A program made the position numbers and the translations under genes. Of a DNA stretch of 64,000 bases, positions 1-10,237 are shown piece by piece. How positions within the stretch are numbered: the first letter of the stretch is position 1; every line of letters begins with the position of its first letter. The stretch comes from Alteraurantiacibacter aestuarii (GTDB lineage: Bacteria; Pseudomonadota; Alphaproteobacteria; Sphingomonadales; Sphingomonadaceae). Location of the stretch: contig NZ_WTYY01000003.1 in assembly GCF_009827405.1 (NCBI RefSeq), forward strand, positions 496,001-560,000, given 5' to 3'. The notes beneath the pieces were generated by a model. That model worked only from the letters and a program-made list of their open reading frames with translations. It was not told where the DNA came from and ran no database searches.

Positions 1-200
1 TCGCGTGCAAACAGCGCATCCACGGCGCGGGCCAGCGATTCTCGCGGAACGCCCGGCTCTACCGCGACAGCCTCCAGCGCGCCTTCGGGCAGCGGCGGCA
101 GGGGCGGCGGGCCGGTTTCATTGCACCCTGCCAGCAGCGCAAGCGCCAGAACGCTTGGCCACAGCAGGCATCGGCGGCTAGAGAGGGAACGGCGCATCAT
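1..200 (-). CDS. Lipoprotein, N-terminal part only (runs off the left edge)
   Basis: Reading leftward from tandem ATGs at 200 and 197, the frame stays open to the window edge (66 residues). The product begins with basic residues, a hydrophobic stretch and the lipobox LLAGC, with the lipidated cysteine at about residue 26, so it should be a membrane-anchored lipoprotein. A Pro-rich linker (residues 30-40) follows, then the start of an apparently folded part (LARAVDALFAR). It is divergent from the small membrane protein at 233, with only 32 bp between the starts. Too little is visible to name the family. The lipoprotein call is well supported; the function is unknown. Confidence 0.7.
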   Translation of the reverse strand, partial: MMRRSLSSRRCLLWPSVLALALLAGCNETGPPPLPPLPEGALEAVAVEPGVPRESLARAVDALFAR

Positions 201-232
201 GGGCGCACCCCTAATCCTGCAGGCAGGCGAGA

Positions 233-571
233 ATGGCAACCGCAAAGACAAGACATAAAGGGTGGCTCAGCTATCTGTTCGTGGGCGTGCTGGCAGTGGG
301 CGGTGGCGCCTATTTCTATCACGGTACGATCGCGGGCTATGGTGCGGCGGGCACGGCTTACGGCGCCAAGAACGCCTGTTCCTGCCGTTATCTTGCCGGA
401 CGCGGACTGGATAGTTGCGAGGAGGATTTCGTACCGGGGATGGAGGCCGTCTTCCTGTCCGATGACGAGGATGAGCGCGCCGTTACCGCCTATATCCCGC
501 TGATCGCCAGCAACACCGCGCGTTACCGTGAGGGCTTCGGCTGCGTGCTGGATGGCTGGGACGGCGCCTGA
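233..571 (+). CDS. Small single-pass membrane or secreted protein of unknown function
   Basis: 112 residues. An uncleaved signal-anchor or signal peptide covers about residues 12-30 (YLFVGVLAVGGGAYFY). The rest is a compact acidic domain with four cysteines, including the CSC pair near residue 48, C62 and C103, which suggests disulphides in the periplasm. It starts 32 bp from the divergent lipoprotein gene, so the two may share a control region and act together. I do not recognise the family. The coding call rests on the hydrophobic N-terminus, the codon usage and the lack of any competing gene. Confidence 0.6.
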   Translation: MATAKTRHKGWLSYLFVGVLAVGGGAYFYHGTIAGYGAAGTAYGAKNACSCRYLAGRGLDSCEEDFVPGMEAVFLSDDEDERAVTAYIPLIASNTARYREGFGCVLDGWDGA

Positions 572-592
572 AAACTGGGATTGGGCCTGCGA

Positions 593-1744
593 TCAGGCGG
601 CGGTTGTCGCCGCGATCCAGCCACCGCCGACAACCCGCTCACCGTGATAGATGACGGCCGCCTGCCCCGGCGCCACGCCGAATTCGGGATTTTCGAAGCG
701 TATCGTGCAGCTGGCACCTTCGCCCAGCGAACCTTCCAGCGTAACCGGAACCGGTTTGGACAATGACCGCACCTTTGCCGTCAGCTGGCCTACCGGCATC
801 GGGCCGATGCGGTTGGTTTCGACGATCTGCGCCGCGCTTACCGCCAGCATGCGCTTTGGCCCCACGCGCACCTCGGCGCTCTCGGGATCGAGATTGACCA
901 CGTACAGCGGCTCTGCCTGTCCGCCGATTTCCAGACCGCGCCGCTGGCCGACGGTGAAATGGATGATGCCCGGGTGCTGGCCCAGTACTTCGCCGCTCTG
1001 TGCATGGACGATATTGCCCGGGCGCCCGGCTTCGGGCCGCATCGCCTTGACGATCCGCGCATAGTCTCCATCGGGCACGAAGCAGATGTCCTGACTGTCC
1101 GGCTTGGCGGCCACCGTCAGGCCGAATTCCTCGGCAATGCGGCGCACTTCCTGCTTGGGCAGGCCGCCCAGCGGGAAGCGCAGGAAATCCATCTGCGCAT
1201 CTGTGGTGGCATAGAGGAAATATGACTGGTCACGCGCCGGATCCAGCGCGCGGTGCAATTGCGCACCGCCTTCAGCCTCCACCCGGCGTACGTAATGGCC
1301 GGTGGCCAGGCAATCTGCGCCCAGCTCGCGCGCCATGCGCAGCAGATCGGTGAACTTTGGCCCCATATTGCAGCGAATGCACGGAATCGGCGTGCGCCCG
1401 GCGAGATATTCATCGGCGAAAGTTTCAACCACTTCCTCGCGAAAGGCGGTTTCATGGTCGAACACGTAATGGGCAATGCCAAGCCGGTCTGCGACCATCC
1501 GCGCATCCTGGATATCGTCGCCCGCACAGCAGGCGCCCTTGCGCCCGGTGGCCGCGCCGTAATCATACAGCTGCAGCGTAATGCCGATCACTTCCGCGCC
1601 GCTGGCCGCAGCCAGTGCGGCAACGACAGAGCTGTCCACTCCGCCCGACATGGCGACCACGATGCGGCACTGCGCCGCCGGGCGCGGCAGATCAAACAGC
1701 GCCGCGGCGTTAACCGCATTGTCGAGAAAGGCAGGTGCGTTCAT
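593..1744 (-). CDS. mnmA: tRNA-specific 2-thiouridylase MnmA
   Basis: 383 residues from the ATG at 1744. The frame is open upstream to 1888, but that extension has no family similarity. MnmA adenylates and thiolates U34 of tRNA-Glu, -Gln and -Lys in the cytoplasm, using sulfur relayed through a cysteine persulfide. The PP-loop [10 protein letters not shown] lies at residues 31-40. The two expected catalytic cysteines are visible in [11 protein letters not shown] and [10 protein letters not shown], and the length is close to the 360-390 usual for the family. The C-terminal half carries the central and beta-barrel domains ([10 protein letters not shown]). It is divergent from the gene at 1859. 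Confidence 0.96.
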   Translation of the reverse strand: MNAPAFLDNAVNAAALFDLPRPAAQCRIVVAMSGGVDSSVVAALAAASGAEVIGITLQLYDYGAATGRKGACCAGDDIQDARMVADRLGIAHYVFDHETAFREEVVETFADEYLAGRTPIPCIRCNMGPKFTDLLRMARELGADCLATGHYVRRVEAEGGAQLHRALDPARDQSYFLYATTDAQMDFLRFPLGGLPKQEVRRIAEEFGLTVAAKPDSQDICFVPDGDYARIVKAMRPEAGRPGNIVHAQSGEVLGQHPGIIHFTVGQRRGLEIGGQAEPLYVVNLDPESAEVRVGPKRMLAVSAAQIVETNRIGPMPVGQLTAKVRSLSKPVPVTLEGSLGEGASCTIRFENPEFGVAPGQAAVIYHGERVVGGGWIAATTAA

Positions 1745-1858
1745 GCGATGCGCCCATACACTTCCTGCGCCTGTGCGCCAATTCCCCAGGTGAAGTGGTA
1801 ACTTACCGTTAAGTTTGGCTTTACCGCTTCTTGAGAGTTGCCGTTGTAAGGCCGCGTC

Positions 1859-2179
1859 ATGTTTGAAGGAAAACTTCCAAAAGCGCACTTCGCGCCTGAT
1901 TTTTCACAGCAATCCGCCCGTGCCGGATCGCTGCGTCAAATGACCTGGAGCGATCTGCGCGCCCGGCTGGAGGCGGCGCATGACCTGCACGCGGCCATGG
2001 GCCATGCACACGAAGATGGCGTTGCCAGTTTCGATGCCCATCATGCGCGGCACATTGCTGCACTGGCAGATAGCAAACAGCCCGTTAACCCTGATGATTT
2101 AGCCATTGGCAAAGAGCTTGGTTGCAGAAGGGTCACATCGTCAGATGATGACACCTGCACCGACCGAGGAAATTCATGA
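1859..2179 (+). CDS. Conserved-looking hypothetical protein coupled to sciP
   Basis: 106 residues, soluble, with His- and Ala-rich helices in the middle ([14 protein letters not shown]) and a segment [15 protein letters not shown] that has the look of a conserved element. Its stop overlaps the sciP start as ATGA at 2176-2179, so translation of the two is probably coupled. There is no signal peptide or membrane segment. I know of similar short proteins beside DUF1153 genes in sphingomonads but cannot name a function. Real coding status is likely from the overlap and the reading frame; an association with cell-cycle control is inferred from position only. Confidence 0.6.
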   Translation: MFEGKLPKAHFAPDFSQQSARAGSLRQMTWSDLRARLEAAHDLHAAMGHAHEDGVASFDAHHARHIAALADSKQPVNPDDLAIGKELGCRRVTSSDDDTCTDRGNS

Positions 2180-2475
2180 TAGAGAACCAGAAAATACGTC
2201 CTGCGCAGGTAATTGGCCCACTCGGGGAACCCCTGACCGTGGCCGACTTGCCTTCGCCCAAGACGAAGCGCTGGGTGGTGCGGCGCAAGGCTGAAGTCGT
2301 GGCTGCGGTCAATGGCGGCCTGCTGACCATCGACGAAGTGCTCGAACGCTATGGGCTGACGCTGGAAGAATTCGCCAGCTGGCAGCGGGCGGTCGATCGT
2401 TCCGGCATGCAGGGCCTGCGCGTCACGCGCATCCAGCACTACCGCGATCTGTATGAGCGTCAGCTGAAATACTGA
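2176..2475 (+). CDS. sciP: CtrA inhibitor SciP (DUF1153 family)
   Basis: 99 residues matching the DUF1153/SciP family along its length: an N-terminal strand region (VIGPLGEPLTVADLPSP), then a helix-turn-helix core KRWVVRRKAEVVAAVNGG and a C-terminal helical part (LTLEEFASWQRAVDRSG). In Caulobacter SciP binds CtrA or DNA and blocks CtrA-driven transcription during the swarmer phase, so this gene marks the CtrA cell-cycle circuit of alphaproteobacteria. It begins inside the stop of the upstream small gene (ATGA). The family call is firm; the exact regulatory role in sphingomonads is by analogy. Confidence 0.92.
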   Translation: MIENQKIRPAQVIGPLGEPLTVADLPSPKTKRWVVRRKAEVVAAVNGGLLTIDEVLERYGLTLEEFASWQRAVDRSGMQGLRVTRIQHYRDLYERQLKY

Positions 2476-2651
2476 TCGCATTCCTCCACGATGGTGCCAA
2501 CGGGGCAGCCTGCATCAAATCCTTGGACTCTTGGCTTGCAGGAAGGCATGCTTCCACCCATGCGCGGCGTATGATCGCCGGAACGTCTGGCTATTTGCGG
2601 CGTTGAATGATCGCGGGGCTGGACGGCGCTAGCAAGCAGGAGGAGAGTTTT

Positions 2652-2918
2652 ATGGGTTGGATTATCGCAATTATCGTGGGCGGCGTTGCCGGCTGGCTGG
2701 CCAGCAAGGTCATGAACCGTGATGCCTCGATGGGCATTATGTGGAATGTCATTGTTGGTATTGTCGGCTCGCTGATCGGCAATCTGCTTGCTGGCCCGCT
2801 GCTCGGCATCAACACCTCGATCCAGGAATTCTCGATTATCGGCCTGGTCGTCGCAGTTGTCGGTGCCGTTGTGCTGCTGGGCGTCGTAAACCTCGTCCAG
2901 CGGGGCAAAGTTCGCTAA
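2652..2918 (+). CDS. GlsB/YeaQ/YmgE-type stress membrane protein
   Basis: 88 residues starting at the ATG at 2652, chosen because a strong ribosome-binding site (AGGAGGAGAG) lies just before it. The longer open frame from 2607 is not needed. The product is almost wholly hydrophobic, with three transmembrane segments and the Gly-rich starts GWIIAIIVGGVAGWLASKVM and IMWNVIVGIVGSLIGNLL typical of transglycosylase-associated (GlsB/YeaQ) proteins of the inner membrane. The family is often induced by envelope or acid stress, but its molecular role is not settled. A rho-independent terminator follows at 2973, so it is probably a single-gene unit. Confidence 0.9.
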   Translation: MGWIIAIIVGGVAGWLASKVMNRDASMGIMWNVIVGIVGSLIGNLLAGPLLGINTSIQEFSIIGLVVAVVGAVVLLGVVNLVQRGKVR

Positions 2919-2972
2919 TTCGGCGAGTTTGCGGGAGCCCTGAGGGCTTCGACAAAATGTTACAATTCCTAC

Positions 2973-3008
2973 AAAGGGGCCGGAAACGCTGGTTTTCCGG
3001 CCCTTTTT
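2973..3008 (+). terminator. Rho-independent terminator after the GlsB-type gene
   Basis: A 10-bp perfect stem, GGGCCGGAAA (2977-2986) with TTTCCGGCCC (2994-3003), closes a 7-base loop and runs into five T residues (3004-3008). It sits 55 bp after the stop at 2918. Confidence 0.9.
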
Positions 3009-3181
3009 GGTTGCGACTTGCAACTCTTGGTCGTGCGCCATCAATCCTTGGCCGAAGGCTGCGTTGCGGTGCACACAGCTTCGGTATATGGCGCTGACCA
3101 TACGGCAATTGGGCCCTGTCGCCCGCCATTGTGATCCATGGTATGGATCCGGAACGCCGGAAACAGAGGCTGATAGCGCGG

Positions 3182-4378
3182 ATGAATTACGAAACTCGGG
3201 TAAATTTGAGCGATGCGTCAGACCATGGCGTGATGGCGGATGGCGATGCGCCGTCCGGTGAAGCAAGCCGCAAACGCCGGATGATTATTGCTGTGGTGGT
3301 GGCCGTTGCGGCTATCATCATAGCCGCCCTGATGCTTGTCGGCGGTGAAAGCGAAACCCCGTTCGCGCCCGAACAGGATGGCACCACGCCAGCCGTGACC
3401 GTGATCAGCCCCGGCTCCGGCACCTATGCCGGCATGATCAATGTCACCGGCACACTTGCTGCGCGCCGCGAACTTCCTGTGGGTGTTGTGGGCGAAGGCG
3501 GCCGCGTTGTTTCCGTTCCGGTAGAAGCGGGCCAGTGGGTGCGTGCCGGACAGGTGCTGGCGGTTATCGACCGTTCCGTCCAGACGCAGCAGACCGCTAG
3601 TTCCGCAGCCCAGATCGAAGTGGCCCAGGCCGATGCGAACCTGGCGCAGGCCAACCTGGACCGTGCCACGCAACTGGTGGCGCGCGGCTTCATCAGCCAG
3701 GCCGATATCGACCGGCTGACCGCCACAAGGGATGCGGCAGTGGCCCGCGTACGGGTTGCCCAGGCGCAGTTTGGTGAGCGCCAGGCGCGCAATGCCCAGC
3801 TCAATATCGTGGCTCCGGCGGCCGGCTTGCTGCTGGAACGCAATGTGGAGCCGGGACAGGTCGTTGGCGCCGGTTCGGGCGTGCTGTTTTCCATCGCGCA
3901 GGGCGGACAGATGGAACTGCTGGCCCAGATTGGCGAGACCGAACTCAGCATGATCCCCGTTGGCGCAACGGGCACGGTGGTGCCGGTTGGCACGGACCAG
4001 AGCTTCACCTGCCAGGTCTGGCAGAAAAGCCCGGTAATCGATGAGATGACGCGGCAAGGTACAGCCCGCTGCGCCATGCCATATAATGCCGCGCTGCGCC
4101 CGGGCGGCTTCGCCTCGATTGAAATCAACAGCGGAGCAGTTGTTGCTCCCCGCCTGCCGGAAAGCGCCATCCTGTCTGACGACAAGGGCAGCTATGTCTA
4201 TATCGTCGATGCCGATGACAAGGTGGAGCGACGCAATGTCGAACTGGGCATGATCAGCGATGAGGGCATCGTGGTCGCGTCGGGTCTGGATGGCAGCGAA
4301 CGTATCGTTGCCCGGGCCGGTGGTTTCCTGTCACCCGGCGAAAGCATCCGCCCCGTCCTCGCCTCTTCGGCAGATTGA
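3182..4378 (+). CDS. RND efflux periplasmic adaptor (HlyD/MFP family)
   Basis: 398 residues from the ATG at 3182; ATGs at 3131 and 3143 in the same frame are possible but less likely. A basic cytoplasmic tail is followed by a membrane anchor at about residues 34-52. Then come a barrel-sandwich lipoyl half (VVSVPVEAGQWVRAGQVLAVID), a long alpha-hairpin rich in Ala and Gln, the second lipoyl half (IVAPAAGLLLERNVEPGQVV), a beta-barrel and a membrane-proximal domain. It should bridge the inner-membrane pump encoded 10 bp downstream and an outer-membrane channel; no TolC-type gene is present here, so the channel must be encoded elsewhere. The substrate is unknown. Confidence 0.93.
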   Translation: MNYETRVNLSDASDHGVMADGDAPSGEASRKRRMIIAVVVAVAAIIIAALMLVGGESETPFAPEQDGTTPAVTVISPGSGTYAGMINVTGTLAARRELPVGVVGEGGRVVSVPVEAGQWVRAGQVLAVIDRSVQTQQTASSAAQIEVAQADANLAQANLDRATQLVARGFISQADIDRLTATRDAAVARVRVAQAQFGERQARNAQLNIVAPAAGLLLERNVEPGQVVGAGSGVLFSIAQGGQMELLAQIGETELSMIPVGATGTVVPVGTDQSFTCQVWQKSPVIDEMTRQGTARCAMPYNAALRPGGFASIEINSGAVVAPRLPESAILSDDKGSYVYIVDADDKVERRNVELGMISDEGIVVASGLDGSERIVARAGGFLSPGESIRPVLASSAD

Positions 4379-4388
4379 TCATAACGGC

Positions 4389-7300
4389 ATGAATTTCCGG
4401 AACATCTCCGCCTGGTCGATCCGCAATCCGATCGTCCCCATCCTGGCCTTCATCGGCCTGATGATGGCCGGCATCGCCTCGTTCCAGGATATGGATATCC
4501 AGGATCGTCCGGACATTGAATTCCCGGCTGTTCAGGTCAGAATTTCGCTGCCCGGCGCCGCGCCGCCCGAGATTGAGAACCAGATCACCCAGCGCGTAGA
4601 GGCTGCGGTGCAGACGCTCGACGGGATTGAAACCATCCGTTCGACCGCCTCGGAAGGCAGTTCCTTCACGGATATCGAATTCGCCCTTGGCACCGATATC
4701 GCCGAAGCGGTGAATGAGGTTAAGAGCGAGATAGACAATATTCGCGGCGAATTGCCTGACGGCATTCTGGAGCCGCGCGTTGCCAAGCAACAGACGTCAT
4801 CGCAGCCGATCGTCTATTTTGGCGTCACGGCTGACGACATGACGCTGGAGCAGTTGAGCTGGTTCATCGATGACACGATCACCAAGGAACTGCTGACAGT
4901 TCCGGGCCTTGCCGAAGTGGGCCGCGGCGGCGGGGTCGATCGGGAAATCCTGGTTATCCTCGATCCGGGCAAGATGCAGGCGCTTGGCGTTACGGCTAGC
5001 CAGGTCAACAATGCGCTTCGCCAGCTCAATCTGAATGCTGCGGGCGGCCAGTCCGAAATCGCCGGGTCTCGCCAGTCTGTGCGCGTGCTGGGCAATGCCG
5101 ATTCTGCCTATGAATTGTCACAGACACAGATCTCGCTGGGTGGCGGGCGCACGGTGAAACTTTCCGATATCGGCAGCGTCAGCGATTCCTTCGGGGAGAT
5201 CAATTCGCTCGCCAAGATTGACGGCAAGCAGGTTGTCACCTTCTCCATCAGCCGTGCTCGCGGTGAATCCGATGTCCGCGTCTATGACGAGGCAGTCGAG
5301 GTTCTTGAGCGGGTTGAGGCGGAGAATCCGGGCATCAAGTTCACCCGCCTGTTTACCGAGGTGGATTACACCCGCGAGCAGTACGAAAGCTCGATGGCGC
5401 TGATGGTCGAGGGCGCGTTGCTCGCGGTTGTCGTCGTCTTCCTGTTCCTGCGCGACTGGCGGGCGACCATCATCGCTGCGCTGGCGATTCCGCTGTCGGC
5501 CATCCCGACCTTCTATTTCATGGACCTGCTCGGCTTTTCGCTGAACACGCTGTCATTGCTCGCACTCGGATTGGTGGCGGGTGTCCTTGTCGATGACGCC
5601 ATTGTCGAGATTGAGAATATCGTGCGCCACATGCGCATGGGCAAAAGCGCTTATCAGGCGTCTATCGATGCGGCTGACGAGATTGGCCTGGCGGTTGTGG
5701 CGACCACTTTCTGTATTGTCGCCGTGTTCCTGCCGGTTGGCATGATGCCGGGTATTTCGGGCCAGTTCTTCAAGAATTTCGGCCTGACCGTGGTGGCATC
5801 CGTGCTGATGTCGCTGGCGGTTGCGCGTATGATCACACCCATGATCGCAGCCTATTTCCTCAAGGCTAAGGGGCAGGCCTCGCACGGCGAAGGCCCGCTG
5901 ATGGATGCCTATATGAAGGTGCTGCGCTGGTCGATCGACACCACTGCATATCGCGCCATGCGCGAACGGATCGGCAAGACGTCGACCCGCCTGTGGTTCC
6001 ACCTTGCTGCAATCGTGGTGGGCGGCCTGGTGATTTATGGCATCATGCAATTCATGGGCGGCGGCGGTGATGAAGCGGCGAGCGCGGCGAGCGCGGCTGG
6101 CGCAGTGGACGCATCGGAGCAGGGGCGGCAGTGGCCATCCTTCCCGATGATGATGCTTGGCCTTGCCGGTGCCTATGTCATCGGCGGGATCATCAATTTC
6201 CTGATCGGCCTGATTGCCGGCCTGTTCGTTGGTTATGAGAGATTCCAGTTCATCGCGCGCTCGCGCTATCTTGCCGCGCGCCTGCTCGATCACCGCATCT
6301 GGATGATGCTGCTGGGCTTCGTGTCGCTGGGCATTACCGTGCTGATCGGCGCCAACCTGCCGCAGCAGTTCTTCCCTGACAGTGACAGCGATTTTGCGAT
6401 GATCCAGGTCTCGATGGTGCCGGGCACCACGCTGGAGCAGACCGACAAGGTCATCCAGGAAATTGCCGACCGGATGGAGCAGGAGCAGGAAGTCGATCTG
6501 GCGCTGGGCATCGTCAATGAAGGGTCGGGCATGGTGCGACTGGTGCTGTCTCCGGACCGCGTGCGCTCCAGCATTGATTTCGAACGCGAGATGACGCCCG
6601 TCCTGCAGAATATTGCCGATGCGCGGGTGAATTTCCAGAACCAGCAGAATGGCGGCGGCGGCGGAACGGGCCGCGAGATTTCCATCCTCCTGTCAGGTTC
6701 CGATCCTGAGCAACTGAACGAAACCGCCAATATCCTGGTCGAACAGATGGCCACGGTGGAAGGTGCGGTTGCGCCGCGTATCGATTATGATCTGCAGCGG
6801 CCGGAACTGATCATCACCCCGCGTGAGGATCTGGCCGCCAGCATGGGCGTGACAACGCAGGCGCTCAGCCAGGCGATCCGCATCGCCACACTTGGCGATA
6901 TTGACCAGAATGCCGCCAAGTTCTCGCTCTCCGATCGCCAGATCCCGATCCGTGTCCGTCTGGCGGAGGATGCGCGACGCGACGTGTCGACCATTCGCAA
7001 CCTGCCTGTGCCAACCGGAACGGGCGGCTCCGTCCCGCTCAGCCGTGTGGCCGATATCTCCTTCGGCATGGGCCCCGCCTCGATCGAGCGCTACAACCAG
7101 AATCGCCGCGTCTTCGTAGGCGTCGATGTGGCTGCCGATTTTGCCCGCGGCACGGTCTACAACTCCATTCAGGCGCTGCCGATCATGCAGAACCTGCCCA
7201 CGGGCGTGACCGAACAGCCGGTGGGCGCCGATGAATGGCAACAGGATCTGATCGGCGCTTTCATCACTGCCGTGCTGACCGGCTTCCTGCTGGTGTTCTC

Positions 7301-7832
7301 CGTGCTGGTGCTGCTCTATCGCCGCCTTGTCTCGCCGCTGGTGAACATGGGCTCACTGCTGCTGGCACCGCTTGGCGGGATGATCCTGCTGGCCGCCGTT
7401 GGCCAGCCGATCTCCCTGCCGGTCTTCATCGGCATGCTGATGTTGCTGGGCATTGTTGCCAAGAACTCGATCCTGCTGATCGACTTCGCTCTGGAAGAGA
7501 TGGCGCTGGGCAAATCCAAGCGTGAAGCGATTATGGAGGCGGGCCACAAGCGTGCCCAGCCTATCATCATGACCACGGTGGCCATGACTGCGGGCATGGT
7601 GCCCACCGCCCTGTCGCTCACTGGCGACTCGGCCTGGCGCGCGCCCATGGGCACGGTGGTGATCGGCGGCCTGCTGCTGTCCACCGCGCTGACGCTGCTG
7701 ATCGTGCCGGCCGGCTTCAGCCTGGCGGATGGACTGGAAAAGCGCCTCGGCCCGTGGCTGCGCAACACCTTCCTCACCTTCAAGCCGGGCGATGACCGCT
7801 CCGGTTCGACGGAGGCCGCTCCCGCAGAGTGA
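4389..7832 (+). CDS. RND superfamily efflux pump, inner-membrane permease
   Basis: 1147 residues from the ATG at 4389 ([15 protein letters not shown] begins TM1). It has the standard plan: TM1, a large periplasmic loop, TM2-6, TM7, a second large loop, TM8-12. The proton-relay aspartate pair is visible in TM4 ([13 protein letters not shown]). It is about 100 residues longer than AcrB. The excess lies between TM6 and TM7 (about residues 520-620) and holds two further hydrophobic stretches ([16 protein letters not shown] and a later one near [17 protein letters not shown]) separated by a Gly/Ala/Ser-rich linker. It forms an operon with the adaptor upstream and overlaps the DUF445 gene by 4 bp. 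The drug or other substrate cannot be told. Confidence 0.94.
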   Translation: MNFRNISAWSIRNPIVPILAFIGLMMAGIASFQDMDIQDRPDIEFPAVQVRISLPGAAPPEIENQITQRVEAAVQTLDGIETIRSTASEGSSFTDIEFALGTDIAEAVNEVKSEIDNIRGELPDGILEPRVAKQQTSSQPIVYFGVTADDMTLEQLSWFIDDTITKELLTVPGLAEVGRGGGVDREILVILDPGKMQALGVTASQVNNALRQLNLNAAGGQSEIAGSRQSVRVLGNADSAYELSQTQISLGGGRTVKLSDIGSVSDSFGEINSLAKIDGKQVVTFSISRARGESDVRVYDEAVEVLERVEAENPGIKFTRLFTEVDYTREQYESSMALMVEGALLAVVVVFLFLRDWRATIIAALAIPLSAIPTFYFMDLLGFSLNTLSLLALGLVAGVLVDDAIVEIENIVRHMRMGKSAYQASIDAADEIGLAVVATTFCIVAVFLPVGMMPGISGQFFKNFGLTVVASVLMSLAVARMITPMIAAYFLKAKGQASHGEGPLMDAYMKVLRWSIDTTAYRAMRERIGKTSTRLWFHLAAIVVGGLVIYGIMQFMGGGGDEAASAASAAGAVDASEQGRQWPSFPMMMLGLAGAYVIGGIINFLIGLIAGLFVGYERFQFIARSRYLAARLLDHRIWMMLLGFVSLGITVLIGANLPQQFFPDSDSDFAMIQVSMVPGTTLEQTDKVIQEIADRMEQEQEVDLALGIVNEGSGMVRLVLSPDRVRSSIDFEREMTPVLQNIADARVNFQNQQNGGGGGTGREISILLSGSDPEQLNETANILVEQMATVEGAVAPRIDYDLQRPELIITPREDLAASMGVTTQALSQAIRIATLGDIDQNAAKFSLSDRQIPIRVRLAEDARRDVSTIRNLPVPTGTGGSVPLSRVADISFGMGPASIERYNQNRRVFVGVDVAADFARGTVYNSIQALPIMQNLPTGVTEQPVGADEWQQDLIGAFITAVLTGFLLVFSVLVLLYRRLVSPLVNMGSLLLAPLGGMILLAAVGQPISLPVFIGMLMLLGIVAKNSILLIDFALEEMALGKSKREAIMEAGHKRAQPIIMTTVAMTAGMVPTALSLTGDSAWRAPMGTVVIGGLLLSTALTLLIVPAGFSLADGLEKRLGPWLRNTFLTFKPGDDRSGSTEAAPAE

Positions 7833-9118
7833 GGGGGCGTTTTGTGAGCCGCAAACCTCCCTCCATTTTCATGCCAAGGCCCGGCCTTGCCCCGGACCGC
7901 GCGCGCCGCATGCGCTATACCGCCACCGGCTTGCTGGTCGCCATGGCCGGCGTGTTCACCCTCGCCCATTTCAATGAAGCGGCCCATCCGGCCTGGGGCT
8001 ATGTCCTCGCCTTTGCGGAGGCGGCTATGGTCGGCGGATTGGCGGACTGGTTCGCGGTAACCGCCCTGTTCCGCCATCCGCTGGGCATTCCCATCCCGCA
8101 CACGGCGATCATTCCGGAAAACAAGGATCGCATCGCCGATACGATGGCGGGCTTCCTGCGCGACAATTTCCTCACACCGCTGGTGGTCGCGCGCCGCATG
8201 CGGGACATGAACCTGGCCCGGGCTGCCGGTGACTTCCTGATCGAGAGGCGTGAGGGAGAGATCGGCCGCATCCGTGCAGGAGCCGCCGAACTGTTCGTCG
8301 ACCTGCTCGAATCGCTCGATCCGGAGCGGCTCGGCAAGCAGGTCAGGGCGGGTCTGGCGAAACAGGCGGAGAAGATCGACGTCTCACCCCTGCTCGGCAA
8401 GATGCTCGAAACATCGATGGCGGACAATCGCCATCGCCCGCTGATCGATGCGATGATCCGCTGGGCGGGGCTGACGCTGGAAGACAATGAGGAGATGGTG
8501 CGCGACATGATCCAGGCGCGCGCCAATGCCCTGCTGCGCTGGACCGGGCTGGACGAAAGGCTCTCCAATTCCGTGCTCGATGGCCTCTATCGCCTGCTGG
8601 CGGAGATACTGGTCGATCCGCAGCACCCGCTGCGCGGCAAGGTGGAGGAAGGGCTGGCGAAATTCGCGCAGGACCTGCAACACGATGACGAGATGCGCGC
8701 CAAGGTGGAGCGGATCAAGGCCGACATGCTGGCCAATCCGGCGCTGGGCGAATGGTGGATGGGTGTGTGGGAACGCCTGCGCCATGCGCTGATCGAAATG
8801 GCCCGCAATCCGCAAAGTGCGATGGCGGGCCAGCTGGGATCAAGCATGCAGGAACTGGGCAAGACGCTGCGTGAGGACCCGGCGCTGCAACTGCAGGTCA
8901 ATCGCCTTGCCCGGCGCACGCTGGTGGGCGTGGCCCAGCGTTATGGCGAACAGATCGTCCAGCTGGTTTCCGAAACGGTCAAGCGCTGGGATGCGCGCAC
9001 CATCACCGGGCGGATCGAGAGCGCGGTGGGCCGTGACCTGCAATTCATCCGCATCAATGGCACGCTGGTGGGCGGGCTTGTCGGGGTGACGATCCACGCC
9101 CTCACACAGCTGTTCTAG
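7829..9118 (+). CDS. DUF445 family inner-membrane protein
   Basis: 429 residues. The GTG at 7829 overlaps the stop of the RND gene (GTGA); a GTG at 7844 or the ATG at 7871 are alternatives. It has an N-terminal membrane segment (YTATGLLVAMAGVFTLAHF) and a second one beginning GYVLAFAEAAMVGGLADWFAV, which is the characteristic DUF445 signature, then a long, mostly helical middle part and a C-terminal hydrophobic anchor (INGTLVGGLVGVTIHALTQLF). The family (YjiN-like) is widespread with no established function. Coupling to the efflux pair suggests co-expression but does not reveal a role. Confidence 0.9.
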   Translation: MRGRFVSRKPPSIFMPRPGLAPDRARRMRYTATGLLVAMAGVFTLAHFNEAAHPAWGYVLAFAEAAMVGGLADWFAVTALFRHPLGIPIPHTAIIPENKDRIADTMAGFLRDNFLTPLVVARRMRDMNLARAAGDFLIERREGEIGRIRAGAAELFVDLLESLDPERLGKQVRAGLAKQAEKIDVSPLLGKMLETSMADNRHRPLIDAMIRWAGLTLEDNEEMVRDMIQARANALLRWTGLDERLSNSVLDGLYRLLAEILVDPQHPLRGKVEEGLAKFAQDLQHDDEMRAKVERIKADMLANPALGEWWMGVWERLRHALIEMARNPQSAMAGQLGSSMQELGKTLREDPALQLQVNRLARRTLVGVAQRYGEQIVQLVSETVKRWDARTITGRIESAVGRDLQFIRINGTLVGGLVGVTIHALTQLF

Positions 9119-9154
9119 CCAGCAGGCGCGAGGGCGCGGGTCCTCAGGCTGGCG

Positions 9155-10150
9155 TTACTGGCCGAACGGCCGGTTAAGTCCGAAGACGTAATCCACCATC
9201 CAGTAACTCGCCATTGGCTGGCCATCGGCGTCCAGCGCGGGAGTGAAGGAGCCGTTCTCCATGATGCCCTTGCAAATCGCCTCATTCTTGCGCTCTGCCA
9301 GCGAAGGCCAGTGCACCGTGCAGCTGGTCGGCTTGCCCTGCGCATCGATCATCACGCGGAAGGGATTGCGGGCACCGCCAAATGCACCGAATTCCTGAAA
9401 GCCCACGGTGCCGCGCGGAATCCATTCAAAGGCCTGACCCACAGGTGCAGCGCGGCGCGTCATGGTGCGGTGCTTTTCGTAATCCAGGCCCCAGGTGACC
9501 AGCAGATCGTCCATGCAGGTCTGCAACGCTTCCAACGGCGCGCGCAGCGATCCGGTCTGCAGGCTGAACCCGCGCAGCAGGCCTTCATCGAACGCGATAC
9601 CGTTGATGCCGGCGGCAAATTCCAGCTCGGCGGCGCGATCATAGGGTGGCTGGACGAACGGCGCATCTGCCCCTTGCGCGCCAGCACCTGCTCCCGGCGG
9701 CGGACCACCGGGGCCGGGACCGGGGCCACCGGGCCCACCCGGACCACCCGCGCCGAATCCGGCGAAAGGATCGGGACCGATGATGATATTGCCAAAGTTG
9801 AAATAGTCGCGCCCGTCCGGTGTTTCGGACTTGATGTACCTCGCCGTCCGCTCACCGCCCGACGGCAGATAGCTGTAGCCGATCTGGTCGGCGGCGCGGA
9901 AGGTGCGGATTGAATCGCTGACCAGGATCATCCGAACCGAATTGTCGGCCCGGTTGCGTTCCAGCGCCAGCGCGATCTCATTATCGCCATTCGAATAGAT
10001 CGATGCGAGCTGACAATAATCATCGCCAAAATCGAGCGACCACGGCCCTGATTGCGTATAGACCAAAGGCGCTTCCTGCGCGGACGCAGTCAGTGGCGCC
10101 GTGGCCATTGAAGTTGCCGCCATCAAGGCAGCCAGATTACCGGTTTTCAT
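9155..10150 (-). CDS. Secreted protein with Gly/Pro linker and C-terminal TonB-C-like domain
   Basis: 331 residues from the ATG at 10150, preferred over the one at 10156 because GGGAGGG then sits 6 bases upstream. A signal peptide ends near AQA-like TASAQEAP, so the mature protein is periplasmic. Residues 25-140 form a first domain. A low-complexity Gly/Pro stretch follows (near 9660-9770), then a region ending in a segment ([20 protein letters not shown], then [19 protein letters not shown]) that resembles the C-terminal TonB domain found in many sphingomonad proteins. Unlike classical TonB it has no membrane anchor. Its function is unknown; a role in energy coupling is only a possibility. 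Confidence 0.7.
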   Translation of the reverse strand: MKTGNLAALMAATSMATAPLTASAQEAPLVYTQSGPWSLDFGDDYCQLASIYSNGDNEIALALERNRADNSVRMILVSDSIRTFRAADQIGYSYLPSGGERTARYIKSETPDGRDYFNFGNIIIGPDPFAGFGAGGPGGPGGPGPGPGGPPPGAGAGAQGADAPFVQPPYDRAAELEFAAGINGIAFDEGLLRGFSLQTGSLRAPLEALQTCMDDLLVTWGLDYEKHRTMTRRAAPVGQAFEWIPRGTVGFQEFGAFGGARNPFRVMIDAQGKPTSCTVHWPSLAERKNEAICKGIMENGSFTPALDADGQPMASYWMVDYVFGLNRPFGQ

Positions 10151-10237
10151 AGACATCCCTCCCGACCACGAAGCTATTGATAGCGCCGCCAAGGTCAAGC
10201 TGGCATTTGTCCATAAGTGTAACGGCAAGCGCCGCCG

